Assembly (NCBI RefSeq): GCF_000970305.1
Contig: NZ_CP009517.1
Location: forward strand, 1,984,001-2,048,000
DNA length: 64,000 bases
DNA from: Methanosarcina barkeri 3
GTDB taxonomy: Archaea; Halobacteriota; Methanosarcinia; Methanosarcinales; Methanosarcinaceae
Direction: 5' to 3'
Below the pieces are notes generated by a model. The model made no database searches, was not told the DNA's origin, and saw only the letters and a program-made list of their open reading frames with translations. The translations under genes were made by a program, and so were the position numbers. Within the stretch, counting starts at the first letter, position 1. Every line of letters starts with the position of its first letter. Shown piece after piece: positions 16,678-24,718 of the stretch.

Positions 16678-17172
16678 ATGGAAGTATATGGTGGTCTTCA
16701 GTTTGAAAGGTTTACGGAAGAGGATGTTGATATCCTTACACCCGTAATGAAAAGTGCGTTTGATGAGGATACTCAAAGGCATTTGAATAAGCCAACCGGG
16801 GGTCCTGATGGCTATGATAACGGAGATTTTCTACGCAAATATGCTCTAAATCCTGCTTCTCAAGCATATAAAATTTCTAAAGACGATAAACCTATCGGTG
16901 CTGTAATAGTCTGGATAAGAGAAAATAATGTAAACTTCTTAGGGAATATTTTTATTGATCCGAAGTTACAGGATAAAGGACTGGGGTTGATAATTTGGAA
17001 ATTCATAGAATCAAAATATCCCGATGCTGTAAAATGGTACACAGATACGCCAGGTTTTTCCAGAAGAAACCATAATTTTTACGTAAATAAATGTGGATTT
17101 AAGATTGTAAAAATCAAAAATCCCAGAGACAAATACAATGGAACTTATATTCTGGAAAAGCAGATGAAATAA
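16678..17172 (+). CDS. GNAT-family N-acetyltransferase
   Basis: 164 residues. The acetyl-CoA-binding core is visible: NNVNFLGNIFIDPKLQDKGL and GLGLIIWKFIESKYPDA (motif A, QDKGLG), followed by a C-terminal FYVNKCGFKIVKIK (motif B, the usual NCGF end). The N-terminal half (FERFTEEDVDILTPVMKSAF) fits the first helices. Substrate unknown. Start ATG preceded by ACAGGAAGGGGAATTGA, a strong ribosome site. Seven-base-scale gap patterns are absent; the next gene begins 52 bases downstream and may be co-transcribed. Confidence 0.88.
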   Translation: MEVYGGLQFERFTEEDVDILTPVMKSAFDEDTQRHLNKPTGGPDGYDNGDFLRKYALNPASQAYKISKDDKPIGAVIVWIRENNVNFLGNIFIDPKLQDKGLGLIIWKFIESKYPDAVKWYTDTPGFSRRNHNFYVNKCGFKIVKIKNPRDKYNGTYILEKQMK

Positions 17173-17224
17173 TTATTATTTGTTGTGTTTTCCAATATTT
17201 CAAGTATTTTTCAGGAGAATAAGT

Positions 17225-17749
17225 ATGGATGTAAAAATGAAAGGCATCGTAAGAGTTGTACCATACGATCACGAGTGGAAAAACGAATTTTTGAAAATAA
17301 AAGCAATGATCGTTGATTGCGCCGGTGACCTTATAGTTGGTGTTGAGCATGTCGGAAGCACAGCAGTTGAAGGTCTTGCTTCAAAACCTATTATTGACAT
17401 TGACGTAGTCATTGATTCATATGATGTTTTTCCGGCTGTAAAAGACAGACTTTCAAAGACAGGATTTGAACACGAAGGAAATCTGGGTGTTGAAGGCAGA
17501 GAGGCTTTTAAAAGAACCTTTATGGACGATTTCATGCCTTACCACATGTACGTATGTCCAAAAGACGGTAAAGGTTATCTTGAGCATATAGCTTTTCGCG
17601 ATTACTTAAGGGATCATCCGGAAGCTGTGAAAGCTTATGGGGAACTCAAAGTGAGATTAGCTGAACAGTTCAGAACTGACATTACATCTTATGTAAATGC
17701 TAAGCACGAATTTGTACAAAGCATCCTTAGGAATGTAAATAAAAAATAA
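17225..17749 (+). CDS. GrpB family (UPF0157) nucleotidyltransferase-fold protein
   Basis: 174 residues. GrpB signature: VRVVPYDHEWKNEFLKIKAM, GVEHVGSTAVEGLASKPIID and DIDVVI (about 50-60), then FKRTFMDDFMPYHMYVCPKD and HIAFRDYLRDHPEAVKAYGE. The GS-D-D arrangement places it in the nucleotidyltransferase-fold superfamily; function is unknown (in some bacteria fused to CoaE). The ATG at 17225 has TTCAGGAGAATAAGT immediately upstream; an upstream in-frame TTG at 17180 would run through the ribosome site and is rejected. Lies 52 bases after the GNAT gene. Confidence 0.88.
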   Translation: MDVKMKGIVRVVPYDHEWKNEFLKIKAMIVDCAGDLIVGVEHVGSTAVEGLASKPIIDIDVVIDSYDVFPAVKDRLSKTGFEHEGNLGVEGREAFKRTFMDDFMPYHMYVCPKDGKGYLEHIAFRDYLRDHPEAVKAYGELKVRLAEQFRTDITSYVNAKHEFVQSILRNVNKK

Positions 17750-18010
17750 CAATATCATTTATCAGTTTATTAAAATTGTAAATAGAATTGTAAATAGAAA
17801 TTGGTATATTCCCACATTGATTTGTATTTGATGCTTTTTACAAAGTTGGTTCTAAAATCCTCCCGCTCGAATTATTAAGAATATCTCAGAATTGTTTTTG
17901 TGATTTGTTTTGTGGTTAGAATCTTAATTGACTATTCTTAATTGACTATCCAAAATGCAAGATCAAAAGAAAATAGTTTTGAGTTTTTAGGTCGTATTTA
18001 CTATTAGAAA

Positions 18011-18042
18011 GGATGATTTGTGGGAGAAGGGATGATTTGTGG
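18011..18042 (+). repeat. Duplicated ribosome-site/GTG segment
   Basis: GGATGATTTGTGG occurs at 18011-18023 and again at 18030-18042. The second copy supplies the GTG start of the methyltransferase; the first GTG is out of frame and ends after nine codons. Confidence 0.75.
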
Positions 18043-18827
18043 AAACTGATTATAACGAACTGGCAAAAAAGTATGATTTAACAAGAAAAGAGAACATAGA
18101 CACAATAAATCGATTTTTCGAAAATATTTCTTTTTATGAAGGAACAAACATACTTGATTTTGGTTGTGGAACTGGGAATTTCACCTGTGCTCTGAAGCGG
18201 ATAACAAACGCTAATGTGTATGGGGTTGAACCGGCTGATGAGATGAGACAAAGAGCCATTGACAAAAGTGAGGATATCGTTTTCAAAAAAGGCAACCATG
18301 AAAAAATACCATTTAGGGACAACTTTTTCGACTTTATATATATGACTGATGTAATACATCATATACCGGACATTGGTGTAATGTTTAAAGAGCTGAATAG
18401 AGTACTTAAACAGGGCGGCTCTCTCTGTATTGTTACCGAATCCCATAAACAAATAGAATCGAGGTTCTGGGTAAAATATTTTCCAACAATTGTAGAAGTG
18501 GAAAAGAAAAGATATCCAGATATTCCTGAAATTATAGAATGTGCAAGTAATAACGGTTTTATGATCTCTATGAAAGACGTTACAGATATAGATTATAAGC
18601 ACGTAATCTCTCAAAAATTTTTAATATTAGTAGAAAATAAAGGATATTCTATGTTTCATTTAATCAGTGAAAACGACTATGAATGTGGTCTTGCCGATTT
18701 AAGAAATGATTATAATAAACAAATTGAAATTGAGTACAACCACGGAGAGACACTTCTGTGGTTAAAAAAATCGTTTAAGGATTTTGAAATTCTGTCAGTT
18801 CCTGACTTATTGGATTCGATCAGCTAA
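18039..18827 (+). CDS. Class I SAM-dependent methyltransferase
   Basis: 262 residues from a GTG start. Motif I ILDFGCGTGNFTCALKRI at about 38-55; NVYGVEPADEMRQRAIDKSE (motif II); FDFIYMTDVIHHIPDIGVMF (motif IV, HHI as in Methyltransf_11); LNRVLKQGGSLCIVTESH. A C-terminal extension of about 100 residues is charged and has no recognised domain. Substrate unknown. The start lies within a duplicated GGATGATTTGTGG segment, with AGAAGGGATG as the likely ribosome site. Followed after 130 bases by another, unrelated methyltransferase. Confidence 0.86.
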   Translation: METDYNELAKKYDLTRKENIDTINRFFENISFYEGTNILDFGCGTGNFTCALKRITNANVYGVEPADEMRQRAIDKSEDIVFKKGNHEKIPFRDNFFDFIYMTDVIHHIPDIGVMFKELNRVLKQGGSLCIVTESHKQIESRFWVKYFPTIVEVEKKRYPDIPEIIECASNNGFMISMKDVTDIDYKHVISQKFLILVENKGYSMFHLISENDYECGLADLRNDYNKQIEIEYNHGETLLWLKKSFKDFEILSVPDLLDSIS

Positions 18828-18957
18828 TAGCGGCTTCACATAAAGGTGAGGGTTAAGACAAAAAGTAGGTAGAGTATAAAGTGTTATTTGAGTATGTGTA
18901 AAGAAAGGCTCGCTATAGTCCTTAACAAGGTACTGGCACCGCCAGGAAGTAGGGCAC

Positions 18958-19788
18958 ATGTTTGTCAAAAAATTGATGCATAATAAGGAGAGCTACATAA
19001 GTGATGTGCTTGATTATTATAGCAGCTACGATGAAGAAGCAAGATTATGCAAAAGTAATGTACATAAGACTGAATACTTAACGACAATTCATTATTTTGA
19101 TAAAATTATCTCACCTGGCTCGAAAATATTGGATTTAAGTGCTGGTACAGGAAAATATTCATTTTATTTAGCGAATAAGGGTCATATTGTAACGGCAGGA
19201 GACGTAGTTCCCAGGTTTATTGATATAATTGAAGAAAAAAATAAAAATTCAGCAGTGAAAGTTAATACTTATTTAGGAGATGCTAGGAACTTAGTTCATT
19301 TCAATTCGAATATTTTCGATGTAGTTCTGTGTATGGGGCCATTATACCACCTGAAGGAAAAGGCAGATAGGAAGGAGACTATCAAAGAATGCCTTCGGGT
19401 GTTAAAAAAGGGAGGAATCTGTGCTTTTGCGTATATTAACAGATTTGCCTCATATGTGCTCGAACTTAACAGGAAGGACAGATCAGCAGAATGGAAAACA
19501 TTAGATGATATAATAAACAATGGTTGTAGCCCAGATGAAAAAATGCGCAGTTTTTATTTTTCATACCCTCAGGAAATTGAAAGTTTAATGTCCGAGCATA
19601 ACATAGAGAAAGTTTTTCATATTGGAGTTGATGGAATAGGATATCAAGTGGCTGCAAAAATATGTGACATGAAGAAAGAAGAATATGATCTATGGTGGGC
19701 CCATCACCTGACAACATGTGAAAATGAGTCTTTGTTAGGTTATAGCCTTCATGGGCTTTTCATCGGGAGAAAAAAAACGAATTCGTGA
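18958..19788 (+). CDS. Class I SAM-dependent methyltransferase
   Basis: 276 residues. Motif I ILDLSAGTGKYSFYLANKGH at about 60-79 (Ser-Ala-Gly in place of the usual Gly-Cys-Gly), GDVVPRFIDIIEEK, FDVVLCMGPLYHLKEKADRK (motif IV), ECLRVLKKGGICAFAYINRF. The LCMGPLYHL signature is common among archaeal/bacterial class I methyltransferases of unknown substrate. C-terminal YDLWWAHHLTTCENESLLG is also typical of that group. Start ATG at 18958 follows GGAAGTAGGGCAC; an internal ATG at 18976 is an alternative. Confidence 0.86.
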   Translation: MFVKKLMHNKESYISDVLDYYSSYDEEARLCKSNVHKTEYLTTIHYFDKIISPGSKILDLSAGTGKYSFYLANKGHIVTAGDVVPRFIDIIEEKNKNSAVKVNTYLGDARNLVHFNSNIFDVVLCMGPLYHLKEKADRKETIKECLRVLKKGGICAFAYINRFASYVLELNRKDRSAEWKTLDDIINNGCSPDEKMRSFYFSYPQEIESLMSEHNIEKVFHIGVDGIGYQVAAKICDMKKEEYDLWWAHHLTTCENESLLGYSLHGLFIGRKKTNS

Positions 19789-19887
19789 GTTAGTTTATAA
19801 GGATGAACTGTCTTTTTCTGCGAAACGCTGTTAACAAATAGTCTCATTAGAAAAACATTTATCCCTTTGTGTCTTTTTCATTCTTTG

Positions 19888-19977
19888 TTTAGCTACCCTT
19901 TGTTTAGCTATCCTTTATTTAGCTATCCTTTGTTTAGTTATCCTTTGTTTAGCTATCCTTTATTTAGCTATCCTTTG
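19888..19977. repeat. 15-bp minisatellite, six copies
   Basis: Unit TTTAGCTATCCTTTG with few variants (TTTAGCTACCCTTTG, final A, one TTTAGTT). Six copies, then a partial one at 19978. Intergenic; no spacers. Confidence 0.9.
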
Positions 19978-20107
19978 TTTACTTAAACTTATTACTGTTA
20001 TTATTGGATAGTTGATAGGCAACATGTCAGGCAGATTGTAATGCCGACCATAACAAAAAATTTTGGAAAAAACTGCAGCAAACTTGGATCTCAATCTTGG
20101 TAAGAAA

Positions 20108-20644
20108 ATGATTAGCCGAATACATATTCTGGGAGCGTCAGGTTCGGGTACTACTACTCTGGCTAAAGCACTAGCAAAAGAGCTAAGGTATAAGCATTTT
20201 GATACGGATGATTATTATTGGATTCCATCAGAAATACCGTTTACCAGGCCCAGGCCTATTGAAGCGCGGCAGTCCCTTTTAAAGAAAGATCTGAAGAAAC
20301 ATGACAGCTGGATTTTATCAGGATCACTATGCGGATGGGGAGATATATTTATCCCGCATTTCGAGCTGGTTATTTACCTATGGATACCTCAAGATATTCG
20401 AATTAGCAGGCTGGTAAAAAGAGAAAAGGAGAGATACGGCTCAGCTATTGAACCTGGAGGAAACAGGCATGAGTTATCTAGTGAATTTATAAAGTGGGCT
20501 GAAAAGTATGATGAAGCCGATGTAGAAATAAGAAGCAAAAGACTTCACGAAATCTGGCTTTCCAGATTGGAGTGCCCGATACTAAGAATTGAGAAAGATA
20601 TGACCGTAAAAGAACGTGTGAATATTGTCATGAGTATAATTTGA
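20108..20644 (+). CDS. P-loop NTPase / adenylate-kinase-like small kinase
   Basis: 178 residues. N-terminal Walker A GASGSGTTTLAKAL (about 8-21), with Thr in place of the usual Lys at the GxGKT lysine position (GSGTTT), as in the FlaR/topology-modulation-like kinases. Then DTDDYYWIPSEIPFTRPRP (substrate-binding DxDxxxW), a lid-like RLVKREKERYG (about 100-115) and a C-terminal helix. This pattern matches AAA_18/nucleoside-kinase-like proteins; substrate unknown. The ATG at 20108 has GGTAAGAAA directly upstream; an earlier TTG at 20063 would add 15 residues and is less likely. Confidence 0.78.
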   Translation: MISRIHILGASGSGTTTLAKALAKELRYKHFDTDDYYWIPSEIPFTRPRPIEARQSLLKKDLKKHDSWILSGSLCGWGDIFIPHFELVIYLWIPQDIRISRLVKREKERYGSAIEPGGNRHELSSEFIKWAEKYDEADVEIRSKRLHEIWLSRLECPILRIEKDMTVKERVNIVMSII

Positions 20645-20801
20645 TGAACACATGGCTTGTGTTAGCGACCAGTATATAGCAAACTAGAAAAGGTTTATTC
20701 CTCGTTCATTCCCCGTTATTTTTATTTAAAAAGAGATATAAATGTAAGTGATTTAGCTTAATAAAAGGATCAGATCAAATCCTTTGTTTGTAACATACCG
20801 T

Positions 20802-20942
20802 TTATTTGGGTCTTTTACTTTCATCGGGTTCCTCTTCTATATTTATTTGTTCTGCCGTATCTTCTCTTTTTTCATCTATTGATTCTAGTTTTTCCAGTAA
20901 TTCTTTTTCTTTATTATCATTCTTAACTTTTTTTGCTGGCAT
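20802..20942 (-). CDS. Small highly charged protein, 46 residues
   Basis: Reads MPAKKVKNDNKEKELLEKLE followed by SIDEKREDTAEQINIEEEPD and ESKRPK. Basic N-terminus, acidic C-terminus, heptad-like leucine/isoleucine positions in the middle suggest a short coiled coil. No cysteines or membrane segment. The evidence that it is real is the perfect ribosome site GAGGTGA seven bases before the ATG and the sharp compositional difference from its AT-rich flanks. No family recognised; function unknown. Isolated on the minus strand. Confidence 0.72.
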   Translation of the reverse strand: MPAKKVKNDNKEKELLEKLESIDEKREDTAEQINIEEEPDESKRPK

Positions 20943-21175
20943 TGTTTCACCTCAATAGTTTTATGTCTGCTAAAGTAATAAATATACTGAAATGCTTACT
21001 GATACTGAATTGCTTTTGTTAGTACAAACCTGCATATGTTAAGTAGAAAATATGTTAAATAGAAAATTAATAGCATAAAATATTATGATATTTTTTTGCA
21101 ATTACTGTTTTTATATTGTCTCAACTTGAGAATAAGGAGTACAAGTTCTCTATAAGTTGTTTATTGATTTAACAT
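20943..21175. other. AT-rich intergenic region
   Basis: Holds the ribosome site and likely promoter of the small minus-strand gene. Nothing else recognised. Confidence 0.4.
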
Positions 21176-21311
21176 GGCAGTGTGCCGAAAGTTCTGTAAA
21201 TTCAAAGTCGAATTTTTGTATACTGAACAAAATTCAGCTCTCTTGCTAGGGGATTTTCAAACCACAAACTTTATAAGATTTATAATTTTACAGAAAAAGT
21301 GGCACACTGCC
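21176..21311. mobile_element. MITE-like element with terminal inverted repeats
   Basis: 136 bp. Left end GGCAGTGTGCC then TTCTGTAAATT; right end AATTTTACAG then GGCACACTGCC, its inverted complement. Outer 11 bases match perfectly, then after five mismatched bases another nine match (TTCTGTAAA). Inside is AT-rich with no transposase. The 63-codon frame that starts in the left end is a by-product. No clear target duplication is seen. Most likely a non-autonomous derivative of an insertion sequence. Confidence 0.7.
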
Positions 21312-21459
21312 CACAAGATTTGTGTTGGATTAAAAATCGATAGCAGAAAAAATTATGAAATATGAACTTTTAATGAGGAAACTGGGATTGATAATACCTT
21401 GAATTAAAAAAGGGCACCGAAGAAGAAATCAGTCGTTATATCGAATAATCTTACGTAAA

Positions 21460-22031
21460 TTAGGAGAGGTACTTGCGAGAGTTGTGTATTAGCAACAATA
21501 CTATCAAAACAAATCCAGTTGTAAGCACAACAGCTACAACACGATGCTGCGAAAAATGATTAAATAGAGATGTGAGTGCAAGTCCAATAAGAGTAACTGC
21601 AATTACATAATAATTTTTTTGCCTTGAGATATCGAGATATAATCTCAAATTATTATTTACCAATTCATTATATTCCCTATATACTATCATGCCCCCTCTT
21701 CTTACTAGCTTTCTATGGTGAAATATTGCCAGCACATTAATAATTGAGATTAAAAAAGCCATAAATAAGCAAAGAAAAGAAAAAAAACATGATAAGAACG
21801 AAGAGCTTCACTGATATTAGGGGTTAATCTGCCATTAGGGGATAGTTTGCTTAAAAAAAAGGTAAGAGCTGTGATAGTGAAACCAAATGTTGTAATTATC
21901 AGGGTTATCAGCGAATAATATCTATCCAAAATTTTGGATTGCTCGTAGAATAAATCTTTCTCAACATTTCTTTGCATAATTTGGATTTGATCCTCTACCT
22001 TTTTATCAACTAAGGTTTCGTCCTCTACCAT
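21460..22031 (-). pseudogene. Four-helix membrane protein split by a frameshift (or two overlapping frames)
   Basis: The upstream frame (21750-22031, ATG at 22031) encodes an acidic N-terminus (MVEDETLVDKKVEDQIQIMQ), a segment LFYEQSKILDRYYSLITLII and one membrane helix, then stops. The downstream frame (21460-21762) encodes the rest: helix FLISIINVLAIFHH, a basic loop, then two more helices (YYVIAVTLIGLALTSLF, VVAVVLTTGFVLIVLLLIH). Adding one T in the T-run near 21775-21790 joins them into about 190 residues with four membrane helices. That topology resembles small RipA-type or similar bacterial/archaeal membrane proteins, but the family is not recognised. It may be a true mutation, a homopolymer error or a coupled gene pair. 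Confidence 0.65.
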
Positions 22032-22284
22032 ATCGTTGCCCCCACTCTAAATTTTCGGATCTTCTTTAGCTTGACTTGGTTAATACATCCTGAAAAAAGA
22101 ATCCCGAAAGAGCGTTTATCAAACAATATACCCTTCAATGCTGCTTATTTTCAGCTCGGCAAATCCTGTTGAAATGATATTCATGAGTATTTATATATTT
22201 GTAATAATAAAAGAGTATTTTCATGTAAGATTCAAAGTCACAGAGAAGAACTTTAGAAGTAGTTATTGACAGGTAAGTAAGAAG
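22032..22284. other. Intergenic region
   Basis: AT-rich, no gene or repeat recognised. The last 40 bases (ttattgacaggtaagtaag region) resemble the leader of the transglutaminase-like gene at 22872. Confidence 0.4.
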
Positions 22285-22380
22285 ATGCACACTGAAAGCA
22301 ATAATATTGAGGATCGCCTCAAAATATTGCTTACATCATTTAGAATTGAAAAAAGAAAACAGCACAACCGGCTAACGTAA
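22285..22380 (+). pseudogene. Truncated duplicate of the transglutaminase-like gene start
   Basis: ATG then MHTESNNIEDRLKILLTSFR and IEKRKQHNRLT before a stop. The first residues match MYTESDNLQNYLKK of the gene at 22872 and the leader before it also matches (TTATTGACAGGTAAG versus TTATTGATAGGCGAG). After about 15 codons the similarity is lost. It is a remnant of a tandem duplication or of an older copy. Confidence 0.6.
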
Positions 22381-22871
22381 ACATTTAAACATCAGCAAGT
22401 TAGGATATTTCTATTTATAAGCCAGTTAAAATATAAGTATATATAAATAGAAAAATGCAAAAGCGGATCGATTAATTAGATAAAAAATTTAGAATGTTTA
22501 ATTAAGAAAAAAGTTATAAGAGATATAATTAGGATAATGGTAATTGAAATTAGGCAATTATTAAAAACAAAGATTTTGAAACTTTTATTTTATTTATGTC
22601 TCTGAGTAAGGTATTAAATTCCCATATTACTCTTTTAAAGCTGCATATTTTAAAAAAAGCTCATTCTAAATCAATTCTGTTCCTGAATTCATAAAGTTTC
22701 ACAACTGTTCTTATGTTCAGAAACTCGATTGACTATTCGAAATACAAAATCCAGAAGAGCAGTCTGAGTTTCGGAATCAATTCACAGGCAATTTTAGAAA
22801 AGTAGTTTTCCTTATCATACTTAAATTTCATATAGAAAGGCCTTTTAGTACTTATTGATAGGCGAGTAAAA
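22381..22871. other. AT-rich intergenic region
   Basis: About 490 bases without a gene. Near 22725-22780 a segment (CGATTGACTATTCGAAATAC) resembles one at 17935-17955 upstream of another accessory gene. Confidence 0.4.
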
Positions 22872-23486
22872 ATGTACACTGAAAGCGATAATCTTCAGAA
22901 TTACCTCAAAAAGAGTGAGGTTATAGACTTTGATAACAAGCTGATCGTTGATAAGTGCCTTGAGTTGCAGAAAGGCATAGATGATGAAATCACCTTAATT
23001 AAAAAAGTTTATGAATTTGTCCGGGATGAGATTCATCATTCAGGTGATATTGGAGAAATGAGCGTTACCTGTAAGGCATCAGAGGTTCTGGAAGCCGGCC
23101 ACGGAATATGTTGTGCCAAAGCTCATCTGTTTGCAGCCATGTTAAGATATTTCGGGGTGCCTGCTGGGTTCTGTTATCAGAAACTTTCTTCAAGTCGTGA
23201 TGCTAACGTAAAATTCTTGCACGGCTTAAATGCTGTATATTTAAAAGATCCGGATAAATGGATAAGATTAGATGCGAGAGGCAATAAGCCAGGCCGTGAT
23301 GCTCAGTTTTCCAGATACGAGGAAAAGATTTCCAAGAAAGTAAATAAAGAACTCGGGGAAGAAGATAGTCCCGTGATCTTCGCAGAGCCCAATCAGACTG
23401 TTATTGAAATATTAAAGACAAGTAAAGATATGAAAGAATTATGGGACCAATGGGATCTTGGGCTGAGGGATTTATTTCGCACTTAA
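22872..23486 (+). CDS. Transglutaminase-like cysteine protease-fold protein
   Basis: 204 residues. The Cys-His-Asp triad of the transglutaminase-like superfamily is present: C80/C81 in EAGHGICCAKAHLFAAMLRY, H117 in KFLHGLNAVYL and D134 in WIRLDARGN. No signal peptide, so cytoplasmic. Such archaeal/bacterial proteins are probably peptidases or transferases; the substrate is unknown. Start ATG with AGGCGAG upstream. A truncated copy of its start lies 590 bases upstream. Followed by a two-domain GNAT gene after 94 bases. Confidence 0.88.
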   Translation: MYTESDNLQNYLKKSEVIDFDNKLIVDKCLELQKGIDDEITLIKKVYEFVRDEIHHSGDIGEMSVTCKASEVLEAGHGICCAKAHLFAAMLRYFGVPAGFCYQKLSSSRDANVKFLHGLNAVYLKDPDKWIRLDARGNKPGRDAQFSRYEEKISKKVNKELGEEDSPVIFAEPNQTVIEILKTSKDMKELWDQWDLGLRDLFRT

Positions 23487-23580
23487 GAATTAACTCAAAG
23501 TTGGAAAACCGCTTTCCATTCACCCGTTAGAAAATGGCTCTGGACTTCGATTCTTAGTAGAGAAACGATAGAGGTGAAGC

Positions 23581-24585
23581 ATGAAACTTGAAATTCAATT
23601 CGATCAGTTAAATAAAAAATATGTGAATGCAGCAGCGGATTTAATTATATCTGCATATATAGAAGAAAAAACAGCGATTCCTTTTTTGCCATACAAAGAT
23701 GAACACTTATATTTTCTCAGAAAGTTAATTAAGAACTTATTTAACAATGGAACAGGCATTGTTGCTGTCAGAAATGAGGAACTAATCGGGTTTATCGCCG
23801 GATTTGAAGTTGAAGAACTGTTCGGGAAATGTAAAGGAATTTATAGTCCTCTATATGGGCATGGCGGGAAAAAAGAATGTAGAAGCATGATTTATCAGGA
23901 GTTATATATGCATGTAGCTGAAAAATGGGTAAAACAAGCATTTTTTACCCACGCATTAACATTTTTTGCACATGACAGAGAAACTATTGATTTATGGTTT
24001 TGGCAGGGATTTGGCCTGCGCTGTGTAGACTCTATTTGTGAATCAAAAAACATTCCTGGAAAAAATCTTTCTCCTGAAAATAACTCTTCCCCTGAAAATA
24101 ATCCCTCTAAAATTGTAATTAAAAAAGCCAATGAGCTTGATGTACCAGCTTTAGCAAATATTCATAGACAGCATAACATGTATTACAGAAACTCACCTAT
24201 TTTCATGCCCAGAATAAATGAGGACCCGGTTCAAGATTTAACTGATTGGCTTAAAAAAGCTAACCATCATTTATGGGCAGCTTATCAAGATGAAAAACCT
24301 TTGGGGTATATAAGAATTCAACCAGATGCTGAAACTTTTGTTTCGGAACATATAGACATTATGAACATAACCGGTGCATACGTTCTGGAGAGTGAAAGAA
24401 AAGCAGGTATAGGAACTATGCTATTGGGAGCAGTACAGGAGTGGCTTTTAAAAAACGGATATAATCTTTGCGGAGTAGATTTCGAATCCATAAATATTAC
24501 GGGAAGCAGGTTTTGGAATAAGCATTTTATTCCTTATGCATATAGCATGGTTAGACGGATTGATGAGAGAATTTCAATAAGTTAA
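23581..24585 (+). CDS. Two-domain GNAT acetyltransferase
   Basis: 334 residues, two GNAT-like halves joined by a low-complexity linker rich in PENNSSPENN (about 160-175). The C-terminal half is canonical: IVIKKANELDVPALANIHRQ, then ITGAYVLESERKAGIGTMLL (motif A, RKAGIGTMLLGAV) and VDFESINITGSRFWNKHFIP. The N-terminal half (AADLIISAYIEEKTAIPFLP, GIVAVRNEELIGFIAGFEVE) keeps the fold but its acetyl-CoA motif is degraded (CRSMIYQELYMHVAEKW). Substrate unknown. Excellent ribosome site GATAGAGGTGAAGC. Confidence 0.86.
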   Translation: MKLEIQFDQLNKKYVNAAADLIISAYIEEKTAIPFLPYKDEHLYFLRKLIKNLFNNGTGIVAVRNEELIGFIAGFEVEELFGKCKGIYSPLYGHGGKKECRSMIYQELYMHVAEKWVKQAFFTHALTFFAHDRETIDLWFWQGFGLRCVDSICESKNIPGKNLSPENNSSPENNPSKIVIKKANELDVPALANIHRQHNMYYRNSPIFMPRINEDPVQDLTDWLKKANHHLWAAYQDEKPLGYIRIQPDAETFVSEHIDIMNITGAYVLESERKAGIGTMLLGAVQEWLLKNGYNLCGVDFESINITGSRFWNKHFIPYAYSMVRRIDERISIS

Positions 24586-24598
24586 TTCCAAAATAAAG

Positions 24599-24718
24599 AT
24601 GGAAATAAAATCATCCTGTTTTAGCGTGTTTGCACCAATAGCAGTGGAGCCGGAATACCAGAACAGAGGGATCGAACTAATATTAATTTTTTCGAAACTT
24701 TTTAAATCCAGCCATTAG
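24599..24718 (+). pseudogene. GNAT acetyltransferase fragment
   Basis: 39 codons. The part FAPIAVEPEYQNRGIELILI has the GNAT motif A pattern (V-x-P-x-Y-Q-x-x-G-I) but everything before and after is missing, and the 3' end runs into the next gene on the other strand. Probably the relic of another GNAT gene or of a duplicated 3' part. Confidence 0.6.

Noticed and set aside
21174-21365. 63-codon frame within the inverted-repeat element
   Set aside because: Starts in the left inverted repeat and has no protein-like composition.
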